From: Flavobacterium sp.
GTDB taxonomy: Bacteria > Bacteroidota > Bacteroidia > Flavobacteriales > Flavobacteriaceae
Direction: 5' to 3'
DNA: 64,000 bases
NCBI RefSeq assembly: GCF_027484705.1
Contig: NZ_JAIXSL010000024.1
Span: 62,001 to 126,000 of the forward strand
Shown here: positions 10,115 through 19,636 of the stretch, piece after piece
Layout: every line of letters starts with the position of its first letter
Numbering within the stretch: position 1 is the stretch's first letter
The notes under the pieces: generated by a model
What the model was told of the DNA's origin: nothing
Seen by the model: the letters and a program-made list of their open reading frames with translations, nothing else
Databases searched by the model: none
Position numbers and translations under genes: made by a program

Positions 10115-10344
10115 CAGTCTTGGTTGTTGTCAAACAGACTTTTCACTAAGGTCTGCACGCCTTTAAACAATAAGAAAACCGCACCAAAACAGATTGCGAT
10201 GCCAACTGCCAAAACCAGCCAATGCCAGCCATTGTTCTTGTTGATGAACGCATTGTAAATCACTGATGGCCCAATAAACATAAGCGGCAAAGCCCAGGCT
10301 AAATACTGGATTCCTTTATTCAAGACTTCTTTATCGATTCCCAT
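10114..10344 (-). CDS. Small two-TM membrane protein (DUF6095-like)
   Basis: ORF 10114..10398, internal start MGIDKEVLNKGIQYLAWALPLMFIGPSVIYNAFINKNNGW; two TM helices; 1-nt overlap with neighbour. Confidence 0.65.
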   Translation of the reverse strand: MGIDKEVLNKGIQYLAWALPLMFIGPSVIYNAFINKNNGWHWLVLAVGIAICFGAVFLLFKGVQTLVKSLFDNNQD

Positions 10345-10618
10345 GTGGTGTTGACTTATAGTGGCGGTAAACTGCAAAAATAAAACTTCCTGCCGCATGA
10401 ATGAAGATTATATACAGGAATAAAAATATTTTTTTCAATCCAAGCTGATCTTGCGCGAAAAAATGCAACGGCGAGAATAAAATCAGATAAAAATAAATTA
10501 TGAAAACCAACACATTGATGGCGGCGTAACGATAAATGAGCGACCATTTCCTCAAAAGAAACAAACTCCAAATCATCATGATCGGAATGAGCGCTACAAG
10601 GCTGTAGAAAAAATACAT
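10331..10618 (-). CDS. Small membrane protein, unknown function
   Basis: 95-aa hydrophobic ORF, abuts murQ and overlaps the next gene. Confidence 0.6.
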   Translation of the reverse strand: MYFFYSLVALIPIMMIWSLFLLRKWSLIYRYAAINVLVFIIYFYLILFSPLHFFAQDQLGLKKIFLFLYIIFIHAAGSFIFAVYRHYKSTPHGNR

Positions 10619-11436
10619 TACTGTTTTTCGTTGAATGCATCAACGGCTTTCCGAACGCTGCCATGTTCCTGCAATAAAGCGGAAGCCTCTTCGTAAGCAA
10701 CCGCAATTTCGTCCATAATCATTTTGACGCCGCGGTCTACGAGCTTGTTGTTGCTGAGTTGCATATCGACCATTTTGTTGCCTTTGACTTTGCCAAGTTG
10801 GATCATGGTTGCGGTCGAGATCATATTCAAAACCAATTTTTGGGCGGTTCCGGCTTTCATGCGCGAACTTCCGGTGACGAATTCCGGGCCGACGACAACT
10901 TCAATTGGGAATTTTGCGGTTAGTGCTAACGGGCTTCCGGCATTACAAGTAATTCCACCTGTAACTATGTTTTTCTGATGGCACATTTCAAGTCCGCCGA
11001 TGACGTAAGGCGTGGTTCCCGACGCGGCGATTCCAATCACGACATCATTATGATCAATGTGGTGTTCCTGTAAATCGAGCCAAGCTTGTGTCGTGCTGTC
11101 TTCGGCATTTTCTACGGCACGGCGAATCGCTTGGTCGCCACCGGCTATGATTCCGTTGACGAGGTCGAAAGCTACGCCGAAAGTGGGCGGACATTCCGAA
11201 GCGTCTACGATGCCTAATCTTCCTGAAGTTCCCGCACCGATATAGAACAAACGTCCACCGAGTTTCATTTTTTCAACGACTGCGGCTACGAGATTTTCTA
11301 TTTGTGGCAACGCTTTTTGCACGGCCAACGGAACGGTTTGGTCTTCGCGGTTGATATTAGTCAGCAATTCGTGTACGGACATTTTTTCGAGCTGTTCGTA
11401 TTTCGAGGCTTGTTCGGTGGTTTTGGTGAAAGACAT
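10618..11436 (-). CDS. murQ: N-acetylmuramic acid 6-phosphate etherase
   Basis: SIS domain; GGRLFYIGAGTSGRLGIVDASECPPTFG, IGIAASGTTPYVIGGL, EVVVGPEFVTGSSRMKAGTAQKLVLNMIST. Confidence 0.95.
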   Translation of the reverse strand: MSFTKTTEQASKYEQLEKMSVHELLTNINREDQTVPLAVQKALPQIENLVAAVVEKMKLGGRLFYIGAGTSGRLGIVDASECPPTFGVAFDLVNGIIAGGDQAIRRAVENAEDSTTQAWLDLQEHHIDHNDVVIGIAASGTTPYVIGGLEMCHQKNIVTGGITCNAGSPLALTAKFPIEVVVGPEFVTGSSRMKAGTAQKLVLNMISTATMIQLGKVKGNKMVDMQLSNNKLVDRGVKMIMDEIAVAYEEASALLQEHGSVRKAVDAFNEKQ

Positions 11437-11490
11437 GCTGGAAGCTTAAATTTTTAGACCTTCAAAAATAGTGTTTTTTTGCTCGAATTT

Positions 11491-12213
11491 CTAATGTTTG
11501 TATTTCTTTTGGAGCAGTTTCACTTTGAGTTTGATGTTGTCGAAGATGATGCCCATTACCAACGCAAACGCACCAATGAACAACACATGCAAACCTATTT
11601 TAGAATAGAAAATCCCGCCGATGATGCCACCAATAAAAAAGAAGCTGATGATCGTCATTCGCAATCTTATCGAGGAATAAAGTTTTTCTCTTGTTTCTTT
11701 TTCGCGGTAGAAAAACAACTGTGACAGTTCAATGCCTAAATCGGTGAAAAGTCCGGTAAGGTGTGTGGTTCGGACTGTTGCGTTGGAGATTCTCGTCACT
11801 AACGAATTTTGTAACCCCATTGCAAAAAGCAAACTACAGGCGATAAGGTTTGGGTTTTCGATGATCATGTTTTTTCCGAAAATGGCGACTAGTAATAAAA
11901 TCAAACTTTCAATCGAAGTTGGGACGATATAGACAAAGTTGTCATTCCTGCGCGAGATGATTTCAACCAAGAAATTCGATGAAAATGAGCCTAGGAAAAA
12001 GAAGAAAATGTAAAGGAAATAGATGAACCCTTGCCAGAAATTGAGTTTGAAAACTTCATCTACGAAAAAAGCAAAATGCCCGGTCACGTTCGTCGTGAGC
12101 TTGGCTACCGCAAGGAAGCCCGCCACATTGACAATTCCCGCAACAAACGACAGCAATGAGGCAATCTGCAAGTTGTGTTTGGCGGTTCTTCGTTTGCCTT
12201 GGTGTGTGAACAT
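11491..12213 (-). CDS. YoaK / DUF1275 family membrane protein
   Basis: FVAGIVNVAGFLAVAKLTTNVTGHFAFF and NSLVTRISNATVRTTHLTGLFTDLGIELSQL motifs. Confidence 0.85.
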   Translation of the reverse strand: MFTHQGKRRTAKHNLQIASLLSFVAGIVNVAGFLAVAKLTTNVTGHFAFFVDEVFKLNFWQGFIYFLYIFFFFLGSFSSNFLVEIISRRNDNFVYIVPTSIESLILLLVAIFGKNMIIENPNLIACSLLFAMGLQNSLVTRISNATVRTTHLTGLFTDLGIELSQLFFYREKETREKLYSSIRLRMTIISFFFIGGIIGGIFYSKIGLHVLFIGAFALVMGIIFDNIKLKVKLLQKKYKH

Positions 12214-12244
12214 TTTGAATTGTGTTTCAGTTCGTGGTCTTTAT

Positions 12245-12327
12245 ACAAGGGTGCGTGAGGGATAGCAGCGATATCCTTTTGTGGCGGCGTTCGACGCAAA
12301 AGATTTAGCGAATAGCCCGACCCTTGT
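12245..12327. repeat. Related hairpin element, variant C with different outer arms
   Basis: ACAAGGGTgcgtgaGGGATAGCAGCGATATCCTTTTG...CAAAAGATTTAGCGAATAGCCCGACCCTTGT; 8-bp perfect outer arms; shares AAAAGATTTAGnGnATAGC with copy D. Confidence 0.65.
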
Positions 12328-12343
12328 GGTCACGCCCATAAAA

Positions 12344-13012
12344 TTACAAAAAATAAGCGAGTGCAATCCCGAGAAGGATCATCGAAATTTTGGCGATGTT
12401 GAATTTGTGTCCTTCGCTGCTTTCGAAAATGATCGTCGACGAAATATGGAACAGAATTCCTATGACAATGGCGGTGATTTCGGTATAATACGCATTGACA
12501 AACGGTAAAGCATCGGCTAAGAATGTTCCCAGCGGCGTCATCAGCGCGAAGGTCAGCATGAACGCAAAAATGGCTTTTTTGTTGAGCTGGCTTTTGATGA
12601 AAAACGTCGTTAAGATGACCGCGATAGGCAAGTGGTGGATGCCGATTCCGAGTGCTAAATTATGGTGGCGGCTCACAGGCAATCCTTCAAAAAAGGCGTG
12701 GAGGCAAAGGCTGATGAACAGCAACCACGGGATTTGCACCATTTTATCGTGGCCATGCACATGTCCGTGTTCGGCGCCTTGGGAGAAAAATTCCAATACG
12801 ATCTGGAATAAAATCCCGACCATGATGAAAATCCCAACGGAGTGTGAATGACTTTCGTAAACTTCAGGCAGTAAATGAACAACCGTTAACGACAGTAAAA
12901 AAGAACCGCTGAATGCCAGCAATAACTTGAGGTTTTTCTTGTTGTTGGGTTTTAGAAACATCGCGATGCCGTAACCCAATAAGACCGATATGAGAGGCAA
13001 TAGATAGTTCAT
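12344..13012 (-). CDS. ZIP family metal transporter
   Basis: HLLPEVYE, SLCLHAFFEGLPV, GIGIHHLPIAVIL ZIP signatures, His-rich loop HGHVHGH. Confidence 0.85.
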   Translation of the reverse strand: MNYLLPLISVLLGYGIAMFLKPNNKKNLKLLLAFSGSFLLSLTVVHLLPEVYESHSHSVGIFIMVGILFQIVLEFFSQGAEHGHVHGHDKMVQIPWLLFISLCLHAFFEGLPVSRHHNLALGIGIHHLPIAVILTTFFIKSQLNKKAIFAFMLTFALMTPLGTFLADALPFVNAYYTEITAIVIGILFHISSTIIFESSEGHKFNIAKISMILLGIALAYFL

Positions 13013-13776
13013 TATTTGAAAATCATGATGAGACGTTCGCTATCGGTTTTGTGAAATTTCTTGAGTTTGTAATCGCCGAAAATGTCCAACAAATAAATGC
13101 CGGCTTCAGCCATCAAATCCTGGAAGTCTTGCAGCGTAAACGCGCGGACTTTTTCAGTGAAATGGTGTTTGATACCTTGATCATCAAAATCGATTTCTTT
13201 GTAGATATAACCGTCGATGTGGAAGCGCTTGATATGAAAATCGATACCGTCAACAGTTTTGGTTTCTTCGGGAACTAAGTTCGCTAAAACGTTCGGAACG
13301 TTCATGAAATCAATCACGCCGAAGCCATATTCTGAAAGGCTTTCTTTGATGGCGATGAGCGTTTTGAGATGGTCGGAATCGCACGCAAAATAACCAAAAC
13401 TCGTGAACAGGTTGAAGATGGCGTCAAATTTTTCAGCAAAAGGTTCCCGCATATCATGCACTTGGAAATGCAGCGTGTCGTTCGCATTTTTGTTCGCAAT
13501 CGCGATGCTGTTTTCAGATAAATCTACTCCCAGCACGTTAAAACCAAGTTGGTTCAAATAAATCGAATGCCTGCCTTTTCCGCAAGCTAAATCTAAAACT
13601 TTCGCATGTTCGGGCAAATTGAGGTAATGCGTGAGGTTGTCCATAAAAATCTGGGCTTCCCGATAGTTGCGTTCTTTGTATAAAACGTGGTAATAAGGAG
13701 AATCAAACCATGAAGCGAACCAGTTGCTGCAAGTGGAATCTTCGTTTTGAGATTTCGGTTTTTGAGAATTCGGCAT
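13012..13776 (-). CDS. Class I SAM-dependent methyltransferase
   Basis: VLDLACGKGRHSIYLNQLGFNVLGVDLSENSI motif I. Confidence 0.85.
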   Translation of the reverse strand: MPNSQKPKSQNEDSTCSNWFASWFDSPYYHVLYKERNYREAQIFMDNLTHYLNLPEHAKVLDLACGKGRHSIYLNQLGFNVLGVDLSENSIAIANKNANDTLHFQVHDMREPFAEKFDAIFNLFTSFGYFACDSDHLKTLIAIKESLSEYGFGVIDFMNVPNVLANLVPEETKTVDGIDFHIKRFHIDGYIYKEIDFDDQGIKHHFTEKVRAFTLQDFQDLMAEAGIYLLDIFGDYKLKKFHKTDSERLIMIFK

Positions 13777-13845
13777 TTAATCTTTCACATTGAATTATGA
13801 ACGTGCAAATTTAGTGTATTTTTGCACCGAATACTTGATTTTGCC

Positions 13846-15036
13846 ATGGAAAATAATTTTAAAATGATTGCCAAAACCTTTTTCGGTTTTGAAGAAATAC
13901 TCGCCAAAGAGCTGCGCATGCTGGGCGCACAGGAAGTCGAAGAAGGCATCCGGATGGTCAGCTTTAAAGGCGATAAAGGTTTTATGTATAAAGCGAACCT
14001 GTCGTTGCGAACCGCTTTGAAGATTTTAAAACCGATTTACCATTTCCGAGCAAATACTGATTTGGCTTTGTATAAAGGCATTTCGGGCATCAACTGGTCG
14101 CAGTATATGAATTCGAATCAGACGTTTGTCATTGACACAACAGTGCATTCGGACTATTTCAAGCATTCGCAATTCGTGTCGCAGAAATCTAAAGATGCGA
14201 TTGTAGACCAATTCAGAAACAAAACCGGACAACGCCCAAGTGTCGATAAGGATTATCCTGATTTGCGCATCAACATTCACATCGATAAAGATCAGGTTTC
14301 CGTAGCGCTCGATACTTCAGGTGCTTCTTTGCACCAACGCGGTTATAAAACAGCCACGAATATCGCTCCGATCAATGAAGTCTTGGCCGCCGGTATGATT
14401 TTGCTTTCAGGTTGGGAAGGCCAAGGCGATTTCCTCGATCCGATGTGCGGTTCAGGAACCATTCTCGCGGAAGCGGCGATGATTGCATGTAACATTCCGG
14501 CAAACATCAACCGAAAAGAATTCGCGTTTGAGAAATGGAACGATTGGGACAACGATTTGTTCGACCAGATTATGGATTCGTGTTTGAAGAAAGTACGCGA
14601 GTTTCATTACACCATCAAAGGCTATGACAAAGCGCCGAGCGCCGTTCAGAAAGCCAAAGACAATATCAAAAACGCGAATTTGGAAGAATACGTGACGGTT
14701 CAGGAAAAGAATTTCTTCGATACCGAAAAGGAAACCAAAGGCCCGTTGCACATGGTTTTCAATCCGCCGTATGGAGAACGTTTGGATATTGAGATGGAAC
14801 GTTTTTACAGGGAAATCGGAGATACGTTAAAACAGAATTATCCAGGAACCAACGCGTGGTTTATCACAGCGAATCTCGAAGCTTTGAAATTTGTCGGTTT
14901 GAAACCTTCGCGAAAAATCAAATTGTTCAACGGAAGTCTCGAAGCGCGTTTGGTGAAGTACGAGATGTATGAAGGCAGCAAGCGCACGAAATTCAATTCG
15001 AATAATAATGAACAAATAACCAATAACGATGACTAA
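13846..15036 (+). CDS. THUMP-domain class I SAM RNA methyltransferase (RlmL/Trm-like)
   Basis: ORF 13822..15036; start MENNFKMIAKTFFGFEEILAKEL; LDPMCGSGTILAEAAMIACNIPAN and MVFNPPYGERL motifs. Confidence 0.9.
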   Translation: MENNFKMIAKTFFGFEEILAKELRMLGAQEVEEGIRMVSFKGDKGFMYKANLSLRTALKILKPIYHFRANTDLALYKGISGINWSQYMNSNQTFVIDTTVHSDYFKHSQFVSQKSKDAIVDQFRNKTGQRPSVDKDYPDLRINIHIDKDQVSVALDTSGASLHQRGYKTATNIAPINEVLAAGMILLSGWEGQGDFLDPMCGSGTILAEAAMIACNIPANINRKEFAFEKWNDWDNDLFDQIMDSCLKKVREFHYTIKGYDKAPSAVQKAKDNIKNANLEEYVTVQEKNFFDTEKETKGPLHMVFNPPYGERLDIEMERFYREIGDTLKQNYPGTNAWFITANLEALKFVGLKPSRKIKLFNGSLEARLVKYEMYEGSKRTKFNSNNNEQITNNDD

Positions 15037-15265
15037 ACTACAATTGCGTTCATTCGCTTACCAGTTAATCTCCTTCGGAATTTTATTTATCGGCTTGCAA
15101 TTTTTAATAAAAAAATATACCGATTTATCAGGTTGGTTTATTCCGCTTACGGCTTTTGTGGTCGGAACCATTTTAGCACCGCAATTTCAGGCCGTCAAAA
15201 CCAAAGACGGTGAAAAGTTGTTTATGAAGTGGATTTTTATGAAAGGCATTAAACAAATCAAATAA
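15029..15265 (+). CDS. Small membrane protein, unknown function
   Basis: 78-aa two-TM ORF overlapping the preceding stop. Confidence 0.55.
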   Translation: MTKLQLRSFAYQLISFGILFIGLQFLIKKYTDLSGWFIPLTAFVVGTILAPQFQAVKTKDGEKLFMKWIFMKGIKQIK

Positions 15266-15267
15266 CG

Positions 15268-16002
15268 CTATTTCTTTTTCACAGGAGGCAACGGAACTTT
15301 CTTCTTATAAATCGGAATTAAGTACGAAACGGTATAATTAAAACCCGCTCCGAAAGTACCATCATAAGTCCTGTTGAATCCCGGAATGTAGAGATTGTCA
15401 AAACGCTCAGGTTTTTTGTTTGACACTAGTTTGTGCATTCTGAAACTAAAACCTACATAGAAATTGTTGATGACTTTGGCTTTTACACCGAGCAACACTT
15501 CAATCCATTGCGCTGACAATCCTGTAAATTTTTCTCCTGAAACGATTTCTTGCGACGGTCCAAAATATGGATAACGGTTGTAAATCGTGTAAGAATTCAA
15601 GGTCTGGCTGAACGAACTCACACCATAACGCGCGCCGATGTAGACCATGTTTTCCATATCGAGCCAGTTTTCATACAAGTTATAATCAAAACCTGCTTTG
15701 AAATACGTGCCTTTGGTAGTGAAGTTGAGCTGGTCATCATTGACGGTTTTGTCTTCATTGCCCAATTCGCCTGCGAGATAATATTTTTTTGAAATCCTGT
15801 AATCGCCGACAATCTCGAGTCCTTTATAATCTTTCTCGTAAAAACTGCGCGTAAGCTTAAACAAATCGATTCCGACGCGTATACCGAAACGGTTCGTTTT
15901 GACCGGAACAGCAACACTATCGGTTTTCTGGGTTTGCGCTTCGACTAAAAACGAAGACAGCACCAGGACAAGGCTACAAAGAAATGTTGAGGTGTGTTTC
16001 AT
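15268..16002 (-). CDS. Outer-membrane beta-barrel-like protein (DUF6048-like)
   Basis: Signal peptide MKHTSTFLCSLVLVLSSFLVEAQ; RFGIRVGIDLFKLTRSFYEKDYKGLEIVGDYRISKKYYLAGELG. Confidence 0.65.
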   Translation of the reverse strand: MKHTSTFLCSLVLVLSSFLVEAQTQKTDSVAVPVKTNRFGIRVGIDLFKLTRSFYEKDYKGLEIVGDYRISKKYYLAGELGNEDKTVNDDQLNFTTKGTYFKAGFDYNLYENWLDMENMVYIGARYGVSSFSQTLNSYTIYNRYPYFGPSQEIVSGEKFTGLSAQWIEVLLGVKAKVINNFYVGFSFRMHKLVSNKKPERFDNLYIPGFNRTYDGTFGAGFNYTVSYLIPIYKKKVPLPPVKKK

Positions 16003-16483
16003 TTTCGGTTAAAATATCAGATTGAATTACAGTAATATTGCGCATCCACAAGCCATCGTCGCCAGTAGTATCAGTATGCACAAAAGGCGTGGTGGCGTCT
16101 AAAGTAAAAACGGTTTTATAACCACAGGCACGCGATACATAAATATTGGCACGCGTATAGTTGAATTGGAGGTTGTCGGGATCAATCAAGGCTGAATTAG
16201 CATTGTTATAATTTAAAACGAACTGGTATTGCGACAAATTAGCAGCAATATCTAGTGGTACCTTAATTTTACTCACGCCGTTATAAACCTGATAAGGCGT
16301 CGTGTCGCCATTTTTGATGATCGCGAGATTCGTCACGTTTTTGGTCAGTGTCGGATTGGTGACATCATAAAAAGCAATGATCAGTCGCGGTGTGGTTCCG
16401 GTAGTTTCATCGCAGATGTCATCCTTCTCACAGCCCGAAAAAACGGCTGCGACCAAAAAAAGAACTAACATTATTTTTTTCAT
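15974..16483 (-). CDS. Lipoprotein (DUF6452-like)
   Basis: Lipobox MKKIMLVLFLVAAVFSGC; overlaps the start of the DUF6048-like gene (paired genes). Confidence 0.6.
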   Translation of the reverse strand: MKKIMLVLFLVAAVFSGCEKDDICDETTGTTPRLIIAFYDVTNPTLTKNVTNLAIIKNGDTTPYQVYNGVSKIKVPLDIAANLSQYQFVLNYNNANSALIDPDNLQFNYTRANIYVSRACGYKTVFTLDATTPFVHTDTTGDDGLWMRNITVIQSDILTENETHLNISL

Positions 16484-16513
16484 AAACCTTTTGATCTTTA
16501 TTGGTTCCGGATT

Positions 16514-17929
16514 CTATTTCCTTTTTTCCAAAAGTACGACATTTTCTACGTGATGCGTCTGTGGAAACATATCGACCGGTCTGACGCGTGTCACTCGATA
16601 TTGTGCGTCCATCAAAGCCAAATCACGCGCTTGTGTCGCGGAATTACAGCTTACATAGACAATTTTTTCAGGAGCGATTTTTAAAATCTGTTCGACCACA
16701 TCTTTGTGCATGCCGTCGCGTGGCGGATCGGTGATGATTACTTCGGGATGGCCGTGTTGCGCGATAAAGCTCTCATTGAAAACCACTTTCATATCGCCTA
16801 CAAAAAATTCACAATTCGTAATGTTATTGCGTTTGGCGTTTTCTTTCGCATCGAGAATGGCTTCGGGAACGCTTTCGACGCCGATGACTTTTTTCGCTTT
16901 TTTGGAAACGAACTGCGCGATGGTTCCGGTTCCGGTGTAAAGGTCGTAAACGATTTCATTGCCCGTCAAACCAGCGAATTCTCTAGTGATTTTGTATAAT
17001 TCGTATGCCTGTTCGGAGTTCGTCTGATAGAATGATTTGGCGTTGATGCTGAAATGCAGCCCTTCCATTTCCTCTAAAATGTAATCGCGTCCTTGGTATA
17101 ATTTTATGTCCTGATCGTAAATCGTATCGTTGGGTTTTCCGTTGATGACGTATTGCAAAGACGTAATGTTCGGGAATTTTTGAATCAGATGGTCGAGCAA
17201 CAATTCACGCTTGGCCTTGTCTTCTTTGAAGAATTGAATCAAAACCATAATCTCACCCGTCGAAACCGTGCGGATCATGAGCGTTCTAAGCAAACCTTCG
17301 TGATTTCTTGGGTCGAAGAATTCGAGATTGTTCTCGTTTGCGAAAGCGCGGATTTCATTCCGAATCGCATTCGACGGATTTTCCTGCAAATGGCATTTGG
17401 TGATGTCGAGAATCTTGTCCCACATTTTAGGGATGTGAAAGCCCAGTGCGTTGCGGTTGCCCAAATCGGCGTCGCTGCTGATTTCGTTTTCAGTAAGCCA
17501 GCGTGAATTTGAGAACCCGAACTCCATTTTGTTTCTGTAGAAGAATTGTTTTTCGGAACCCAAAATCGGTTCAAATTCCGGAAGTTCGATTTTACCGATG
17601 CGCTGCAGATGGTTTTTGACTTCGTTCTGTTTGTAGAATAATTGCTGCGCATAATTCATGTTCTGCCACTTGCAGCCGCCACAAACGCCGAAATGTTCGC
17701 AGACCGGTTCGATGCGGTGTTCGGAAAATGCATGGAAACGGATCGCTTTGCCTTCGTAATAAGCTTTGCGTTTTTTGAAAGTCTGCACATCGACAACATC
17801 GCCGGGCACGACATTCGGGATGAAAATCACTTTGCCGTCCGGAGCTTTCGCCACCGAAACACCTTTAGCGCCGGCATCTAAGACTTTAATATGTTCGAAT
17901 ATAATTTTATCGGTAGTTTTTCTTGACAT
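16514..17929 (-). CDS. rlmD: 23S rRNA (uracil-C5)-methyltransferase RlmD family
   Basis: TRAM-like N-term, CEHFGVCGGCKWQNMNY iron-sulfur Cys cluster, YDLYTGTGTIAQF, ITDPPRDGMHKDV, VYVSCNSATQARDL. Confidence 0.92.
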   Translation of the reverse strand: MSRKTTDKIIFEHIKVLDAGAKGVSVAKAPDGKVIFIPNVVPGDVVDVQTFKKRKAYYEGKAIRFHAFSEHRIEPVCEHFGVCGGCKWQNMNYAQQLFYKQNEVKNHLQRIGKIELPEFEPILGSEKQFFYRNKMEFGFSNSRWLTENEISSDADLGNRNALGFHIPKMWDKILDITKCHLQENPSNAIRNEIRAFANENNLEFFDPRNHEGLLRTLMIRTVSTGEIMVLIQFFKEDKAKRELLLDHLIQKFPNITSLQYVINGKPNDTIYDQDIKLYQGRDYILEEMEGLHFSINAKSFYQTNSEQAYELYKITREFAGLTGNEIVYDLYTGTGTIAQFVSKKAKKVIGVESVPEAILDAKENAKRNNITNCEFFVGDMKVVFNESFIAQHGHPEVIITDPPRDGMHKDVVEQILKIAPEKIVYVSCNSATQARDLALMDAQYRVTRVRPVDMFPQTHHVENVVLLEKRK

Positions 17930-18157
17930 GCCGCAAAAGTAGCGAAAGTTTGCTATATTTTAAACATGGGATTTCAGATATTTAAATGATTGAATGAGGA
18001 AAATTGGTGTATCATAAAGACCAGTACATCAACGAATGAGAAGGACAGAATAATGAAGGGGCAGGTTCCCGGATTCTTCCTAATTTATTGTCTTATTTTT
18101 AAATTTGTAACAATTGGGAAGCAATACCAACTAATCCGTTCAACTAAAAAAATCATT

Positions 18158-18961
18158 ATGCAAGCTCATGAAATAGATTACAAGATTTTTGGTGAAGAAA
18201 TGCAATACGTCGAAATCGAACTCGATCCGCAGGAAGTCGTCATCGCCGAAGCCGGCAGTTTTATGATGATGGACAACGGAATTTCGATGCAAACCATTTT
18301 CGGCGACGGGTCGGATACGCAGCAAAACGGCATTTTCGGAAAATTACTCTCCGCGGGAAAACGCGTGCTGACGGGAGAAAGTTTGTTTATGACAGCTTAT
18401 CTCAATAATAATTCAGGGAAAAGCAAAGTTTCATTCGCTTCACCTTATCCGGGGAAAATCATCGCGATTGATTTGATGCAGTTTGGTGGCCGGTTCATTT
18501 GCCAAAAAGATTCGTTCTTGTGCGCTGCCAAAGGCGTTTCGGTGGGCATTGAATTCTCCAAAAAACTCGGACGCGGTCTTTTCGGCGGGGAAGGTTTCAT
18601 TATGCAGAAACTTGAAGGTGATGGAATGGCATTCGTGCATTCGGGCGGAACGCTCGCTAAAAGAGAACTCGCAGCAGGAGAAGTGCTCAAAGTCGATACG
18701 GGTTGTATCGTAGGGTTCACTAAAGACGTCGATTACGATATTGAATTCATCGGCGGCATCAAGAATACGCTGTTTGGCGGCGAAGGTATGTTTTACGCAA
18801 CCTTGCGCGGTCCTGGTACCGTTTACGTGCAATCGTTGCCTTTCAGCAGATTGGCCGATAGAATTTTCGCTTCGGCTCCTAAAAACGGAGGCAGTTCCAG
18901 AGAAGAAGGAAGCCTGCTCGGCGGATTGGGCAACTTGCTCGACGGCGACAACAGGTTTTAA
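18158..18961 (+). CDS. TIGR00266 / AIM24 family protein
   Basis: ORF 17990..18961; Met at 18158 ([39 protein letters not shown]) fits family start; glycine-rich [29 protein letters not shown]. Confidence 0.88.
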   Translation: MQAHEIDYKIFGEEMQYVEIELDPQEVVIAEAGSFMMMDNGISMQTIFGDGSDTQQNGIFGKLLSAGKRVLTGESLFMTAYLNNNSGKSKVSFASPYPGKIIAIDLMQFGGRFICQKDSFLCAAKGVSVGIEFSKKLGRGLFGGEGFIMQKLEGDGMAFVHSGGTLAKRELAAGEVLKVDTGCIVGFTKDVDYDIEFIGGIKNTLFGGEGMFYATLRGPGTVYVQSLPFSRLADRIFASAPKNGGSSREEGSLLGGLGNLLDGDNRF

Positions 18962-18966
18962 ATGAT

Positions 18967-18999
18967 AAAAGCCACAAACGAATCAGGTTTGTGGCTTTT
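18967..18999. terminator. Bidirectional intrinsic terminator between convergent genes
   Basis: AAAAGCCACAAAC-gaatcag-GTTTGTGGCTTTT, 13-bp perfect stem, T tract. Confidence 0.9.
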
Positions 19000-19019
19000 T
19001 CTTTTAAGTAATATTACTT

Positions 19020-19406
19020 TTATTTTTCAAACAAAGGGGCATATTTGGCTCTGTTTTCATAAAGAATCCAGATTAAAACGGCGCTGAACAACAACGCAAT
19101 AGGCAAACCACTGGTGTCTGTAACCGTGTTGGTAAGGAATATTCCCACCATCACAGGAAAAATAATCAGGGCGCCCAAAGCTCTTGTTTTTGGAAAAATC
19201 ACCAATATCCCACCAAGTAGTTCTGCAGCGCCAACTAAAGGCATCAACCAGCCGATTTCTATGAAGGCTTGCATTGCTTTGGTCATTTTTTCAGGCATGT
19301 TTTCGGGTATAGGCATATAATGGAAAAACTTGTCGAGCCCAGCATTGATAAACATCAATCCGAACAATAAGGAAAATACGAATAACACTTTACTTTTCAT
19401 GGTCAT
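19020..19406 (-). CDS. DoxX family membrane protein
   Basis: Four-TM ORF, FINAGLDKFFHY...GWLMPLVGAAELLGGILVIFPKTRALGALIIFPVMVGIFLTN. Confidence 0.85.
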   Translation of the reverse strand: MTMKSKVLFVFSLLFGLMFINAGLDKFFHYMPIPENMPEKMTKAMQAFIEIGWLMPLVGAAELLGGILVIFPKTRALGALIIFPVMVGIFLTNTVTDTSGLPIALLFSAVLIWILYENRAKYAPLFEK

Positions 19407-19525
19407 AAAATTTAAGTTAGAAATGATTGTTGGTGCGTTCTTTTCATCAAGTGAATGATGCTAATTTAACAAAAGATAATTTAATGCGTAAAAATTAAAC
19501 GTCAGTCTGAAATATTTTCGCGTTT

Positions 19526-19552
19526 TTGAGCTTTTTTTTGTCAATACATTTG
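19526..19552 (+). promoter_or_regulatory. Candidate Bacteroidota promoter for the repeat adhesin
   Basis: TTG (19526-19528), 16-nt spacer, TACATTTG (19545-19552) matching TAnnTTTG; spacer slightly short. Confidence 0.4.
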
Positions 19553-19636
19553 TTCATATCCTTAGAAAACACCCCAAATGGCTCCAGAAAAAAAGGCTAT
19601 TTTTACACCAACAACTAACAAACTTTTTTTTAGCTT

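Noticed and set aside
12105-12299. 64-aa minus-strand ORF
   Set aside because: Runs across the hairpin element and out of frame into the DUF1275 gene; no coding character
17990-18157. N-terminal 56-residue extension of the AIM24-family ORF
   Set aside because: Contains a promoter-like motif and repeat relic; the family start is at 18158
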